Positions 5,588 to 10,109 of a stretch of 10,109 nt of DNA are shown here, in pieces. Source of the DNA: Aquimarina sp. (GTDB lineage Bacteria; Bacteroidota; Bacteroidia; Flavobacteriales; Flavobacteriaceae); assembly GCA_011524575.1 (NCBI GenBank), contig WTKB01000062.1, positions 1-10,109 of the forward strand, in the 5' to 3' direction. Position 1 is the stretch's first letter, and the number at the start of each line of letters is the position of its first letter. The translations under genes and the position numbers were made by a program. Under the pieces are notes generated by a model, which saw only the letters and a list, made by a program, of their open reading frames with translations, was not told the DNA's origin and made no database searches.

Positions 5588-6406
5588 TTAGTTACCCCCT
5601 CATCAGTAAATTGAGACAAATAAAAATAATCACACAACATCTACAAAATGTCAGTATCAGGCAGCAGATTCAAATCCAAAATGATGTTGTTGAGTAAGTT
5701 GAAAATTTTGAAGCCTAAAAAAACAGCTAGCTAAAGCGATTGTTCCAATGAACACATGAAAACCATGAAAACCTGTTGCTAAATAAAAAGTTGATCCATA
5801 AATACCATCTGATAATCTAAAATCAGCAACATTGTACTCGTATGCTTGAAATCCAGTAAAAATCGATGCTAATAGTATAGTTAAAAGTAAACTTAGTAAC
5901 GCTTGGGAGCGTTGATTTGCAACAATTGCATGATGTGATCAAGTAACGGTACAACCTGAAAGTAGCAGAATTAACGTGTTTAGCAGCGGAATGTCTCATG
6001 GACTTAATGTAATGATTCCTTTTGGTGGTCACGTAGCACCAATATCAATTGAAGGTGTTAAGCTACTATGAAAAAAAGCTCAGAAAAAAGCAAAAAAAAA
6101 TAAAACTTCTGAGACAATAAAAAGTAAAACGCCATACCGTAAACCTTGTTGGACGATACCTGAATGATGGCCTTCAAAAGTAGCTTCTCGAGATACATCA
6201 CGTCATCAAGTAAACATTATTACTAAAAGAAGTATAAAACTAGTACTTAAAATAAACGCTCCTAAAGCAAAAGCATGTAAGTATAATACTCCTCCAATCG
6301 CACAAAAAAACGCAGCAATTGAAGCAAAAAAAGGTCATGGGCTCGGATCAACAAGATGGAAGGGGTGACGTTGAAATGTTTTGAAATGTTTTGAAACAGT
6401 AAACAT
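5588..6406 (-). CDS. cox3: cytochrome c oxidase subunit 3
   Basis: Seven-helix core subunit of complex IV that stabilises Cox1 and its proton uptake. 272 residues, standard length. Conserved blocks are [14 protein letters not shown] at the N terminus, [46 protein letters not shown] and the ending [21 protein letters not shown]. Many UGA Trp codons, including a UGA-UGA pair near the end. The ATG at 6406 directly follows the stop of the 39-codon ORF. The leader before RHPFHLV is extended by a 10-bp tandem repeat (SKHFKTFQ). Confidence 0.98.
6371..6396 (-). repeat. 10-bp tandem repeat (2.6 copies) in the cox3 5' end
   Basis: TTGAAATGTT twice followed by TTGAAA. It encodes the KHFKTFQ part of the Cox3 leader, and the copies are read in different frames. 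Confidence 0.92.
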
Positions 6407-6526
6407 TTACTTATTTTTTTTAAAATACCTTAAAAATCTACGAATGAAATTTTGCAGGACTTTTGGATAAAAAAGAAAAACAAAAAAAATGAAAAGTAGG
6501 GTAAGTTGAAAAAGCGAAATTCGCAT
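6407..6526 (-). CDS. 39-residue TatA-like membrane protein in the cox2-cox3 spacer
   Basis: Short ORF that starts 11 bases after the cox2 stop and ends with TAA immediately before the cox3 ATG, so it fills the spacer. The start at 6526 is the only in-frame ATG, and an in-frame TAA lies upstream. The protein begins MRISLFQL, has one hydrophobic segment (residues about 5-20), a short YPK hinge, then a basic amphipathic stretch RRFLRYFKKNK. This order (short N-terminal helix with Gln near residue 7, hinge, basic amphipathic helix) is that of TatA/TatB, and MxISLxQL resembles TatA N termini. The usual FG hinge is FY here. Red algal mtDNAs encode the partner TatC (ymf16), which is not in this window. 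No Trp. The function is inferred; a chance ORF is possible but is made less likely by the tight fit. Confidence 0.6.
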   Translation of the reverse strand: MRISLFQLTLLFIFFVFLFYPKVLQNFIRRFLRYFKKNK

Positions 6527-6537
6527 CGCAGTTGTAT

Positions 6538-7314
6538 TTACTCACTTAGTTTATTACAAATTCAAGACACGTAATTTTGTAAATTAACAGCTTCAATCAC
6601 AATAGGCATAAAGCCATGGTTAATTCCACAAATTTCGCTACATTGTCCATAATAAATTCCTTCACGCTTTACGAAAAGAGAGGTTTGATTTAAACGCCCA
6701 GGAACCGCATCACATTTCACGCCTAATGAGGGAACCGCTCAACTGTGTAGAACATCAGCAGCAGATACAATAATACGTACATGTGTGTTTGTTGGAATAA
6801 CTACGTTATTATCAACTTCAAGTAAACGAAATTGGCCAATGTTTAAATCATCTTCTGGAATCATGTAACTTTCAAATTCAATTGACTCACCACTTTCATT
6901 CTGGTAGTCAGAGTACTCGTAACTTCAGTATCATTGATGGCCAATTGTTTTTATAGTTAAAGTTGGTGAAATTATTTCATCCATGGCGTAAAGGAGAGAA
7001 AACGAAGGAATTGCGATAATTAGTAAAATTAAAGCTGGTGTTAATGTCCAAATAATTTCAATTACTGTACCATGAACTAAGGTTGACGAAACGGGATTTT
7101 GGTTTTCTTCAAAATGCCATAAAGTTTTCGCAAGCATTCAGGAAACAAAAATTGCAATAACACAAACAAAAAACATTAAATCATGATGAAGGTTAATAAT
7201 CCCTTCCATGATTGGTGTCGCAGGATCTTGAAAGCCAAGCTGTCATGGTTCTGCGACATCACAAAAAGTTAGTAGCGGGTTCGCTGACAAAATAAAGGTT
7301 AAAATAAATTTCAT
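6538..7314 (-). CDS. cox2: cytochrome c oxidase subunit 2
   Basis: Carries the CuA centre that takes electrons from cytochrome c. 258 residues, standard. An N-terminal hydrophobic leader (about 1-18) resembles those cleaved in other algae and fungi. Two membrane helices follow (about 42-62 and 84-108), then the conserved GHQWYWSYEY aromatic region (125-134). All CuA ligands are present: H190, C225, E227, C229, H233 and M236 (in [13 protein letters not shown]). UGA and UGG are both used for Trp. It starts 5 bases after cox1 ends, so the two are certainly on one transcript. Confidence 0.98.
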
Positions 7315-7319
7315 AGAAG

Positions 7320-8903
<1,584 letters not shown>

Positions 8904-8920
8904 AAAAATTAATTTTTTTA

Positions 8921-8992
8921 CGAGAGAGACGGGATTCGAACCCGCACCTTTTAATGCGACAGACTAACACTCTACCTTTGAGTTTCTCTCCC
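8921..8992 (-). tRNA. trnD: tRNA-Asp (GUC)
   Basis: Acceptor GGGAGAG/CTCTCTC (one G-U), D stem ACTC/GAGT, anticodon stem TTAGT/ATTAA (one G-U) around CTGTCGC (anticodon GUC), T arm GCGGG-TTCGAAT-CCCGT, discriminator G as expected for Asp. It separates the ribosomal protein pair from cox1. Confidence 0.93.
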
Positions 8993-9005
8993 TTTTTAAC
9001 TTATT

Positions 9006-9407
9006 CTACTTTATAAATTTAATTTTAACTGGAAATATTTTAATTAAGTTATTACTAATTTTTTTCTGAAGTTGGTGACTTAGTTCCGAAAACTCAAAAA
9101 AAACTGTGCCGGGTTTTAAAAACTGTGCTCGCGCTTCAAAATTTCCTTTCCCTTTTCCCATACGTGATTCTAAACTAAGTTTAGTTAAAGTTAAATTCAA
9201 GTTAAATTTAGATCAAAATTTAACACCGGTTTTTTGGTTTTTTAGGATTTTTTTTATAACCCATTCAAAAGTTTTGATTTGAGTTTCCGTTAACCTTACA
9301 CTCTCAAGAACTTTGAGACCTGAAACCCCGAAATGAAGTATGTGATTTTTTTGAACACAAGTTTTTTTTGAGTATTTTTTGTGAAAGTTTTGGGGCGTTA
9401 ACTGCAT
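9006..9407 (-). CDS. rpl16: ribosomal protein L16
   Basis: Large-subunit ribosomal protein (uL16), near the peptidyl-transferase centre and the tRNA acceptor arm. 133 residues, typical. One UGA Trp in KFW. It is identified by SRMGKGKGNFEARA (residues 81-94), the near-invariant L16 block, followed by FLKPGTVFFEF and a C-terminal ISNNLIKIFPVKIKFIK matching the family's KLPxKxKFV ending. LHFGVSGLKVLE matches the FGxYGLkAle region. It starts 1 base after the rps3 stop, conserving the bacterial S10-operon order rps3-rpl16. Confidence 0.96.
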
Positions 9408-9408
9408 A

Positions 9409-10086
9409 TTATTTTTCTTTTGTATAAAAAAGTCAGACTTTAAAGTTACATTTTCCTAACTTAAAAAAAATAGGAATAGATGCAAACTCGACGTAATTTT
9501 CTAAAGTTACTAATGGTAACGTACCTACTGTTTGACTAATCGTTTTAGCCATTGGGTTGCTGGACGTTTCAAAACGGCCTGAAACTGAAAGTCTGAATCC
9601 TTTTAAATAAAAACGTTGAACTCCGAATTTCGTAGGTAAAAGTTTTGTCCGTTGTAAATTTGTAGTTAGTAGAGAGTTTAATAAAACTAAAATTTTTCGT
9701 AAAGGAAATTTGTTGTTAAATAAAAATAAGGCATACCGAGTTACTAACGTAGCTGAAACGGAAAAGCAAGGTAAATTATACATATAAAACTCGCGTGAAA
9801 CAGTTTTTTCGTTTAATGGAAATAATGTTTGTACTTTCGGAGTTTGGCTTAAAGAGTTTGGATGTAAATAAAGGCTAATTTTTTGACTTGAATTAAATGT
9901 TTGAATTACAATTTTATCTAAAAAAAGAAAAAAAGTTGAATTAGAAGAAGCAGCCGATACAAAATTAATTCAGGTGAGAGTACGAAGGGTTTTTATAGTT
10001 TTTTTAAAACTATAATTTTGTACAGTTTGTACTCATTTAAGTTGAATACCAATACGAAGACTGGTGGGGTTAATTTTTTTTGACAT
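9409..10086 (-). CDS. rps3: ribosomal protein S3
   Basis: Small-subunit ribosomal protein (uS3) at the mRNA entry tunnel. 225 residues. The N terminus MSKKINPTSLRIGIQLKW is the S3 start (GQKxNPxxLRLGI...W). The C-terminal domain GFRLSVSGRF (residues 163-172) followed by PMAK, GTLPLVTLENYVEF and KLGKCNFKVWLFY matches the bacterial GRLxGAexAR...G.iPL.TLradIdY...tk.G.iGVKVWI region. Three UGA Trp codons, the last 8 residues before the end. The middle (about 40-150) is poorly conserved and holds most of the divergence. It lies directly upstream of rpl16. The 23 bases beyond its ATG to the window end show nothing identifiable. Confidence 0.93.
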
Positions 10087-10109
10087 ATTTTTGGTTAAGC
10101 TATCTAAAT

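Overview
This window is a piece of mitochondrial DNA, most likely from a red alga and probably a florideophyte. The evidence is the gene set: cob, cox1-3, nad3, nad6, atp9, sdh2, sdh3, rps3, rps11, rpl16 and ymf39/atp4. UGA has to be read as tryptophan in every gene that contains Trp apart from rps11 and atp9, which have none. The DNA is AT-rich and extremely compact, tRNAs lie between the protein genes, and the order rps3-rpl16-trnD-cox1-cox2-cox3-ymf39-...-cob // trnL-nad6-...-sdh2-sdh3-...-atp9-...-rps11-nad3 fits what I remember of red algal mtDNAs such as Chondrus crispus. No introns are visible.

Layout. The plus-strand block (1-3425) runs nad3 (5' end cut by the window), a 159-base non-coding island, rps11, trnM, trnC, atp9, trnP, trnS, trnF, sdh3, sdh2, trnH, trnG(GCC), nad6 and trnL(UAG). 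The minus-strand block, read from 10109 down, runs rps3, rpl16, trnD, cox1, cox2, a 39-codon ORF, cox3, ymf39, trnG(UCC), trnQ, trnL(UAA) and cob. The two blocks converge on a perfect 81-bp inverted repeat with a 3-base loop (3393-3557). It is built from the 3' half of trnL(UAG) plus spacer on one side and its mirror copy on the other, and the outermost three bases of the mirror copy are the stop codon of cob.

The protein genes encode core parts of respiratory complexes I (nad3, nad6), II (sdh2, sdh3), III (cob) and IV (cox1-3), ATP synthase (atp9, ymf39), and three ribosomal proteins. Twelve tRNAs separate many of them and probably guide transcript processing.

Points of most interest: (1) the giant hairpin at the convergent junction, which captures half a tRNA and supplies the cob stop; (2) a 39-residue ORF that exactly fills the cox2-cox3 spacer and looks like a minimal TatA, the pore subunit of the twin-arginine translocase; (3) a short sdh3 that lacks its third membrane helix and carries three exact copies of a 14-base unit, each read in a different frame; (4) further short tandem repeats with non-triplet units inside cox3, cob and ymf39; (5) an unexplained structured-looking island between nad3 and rps11.
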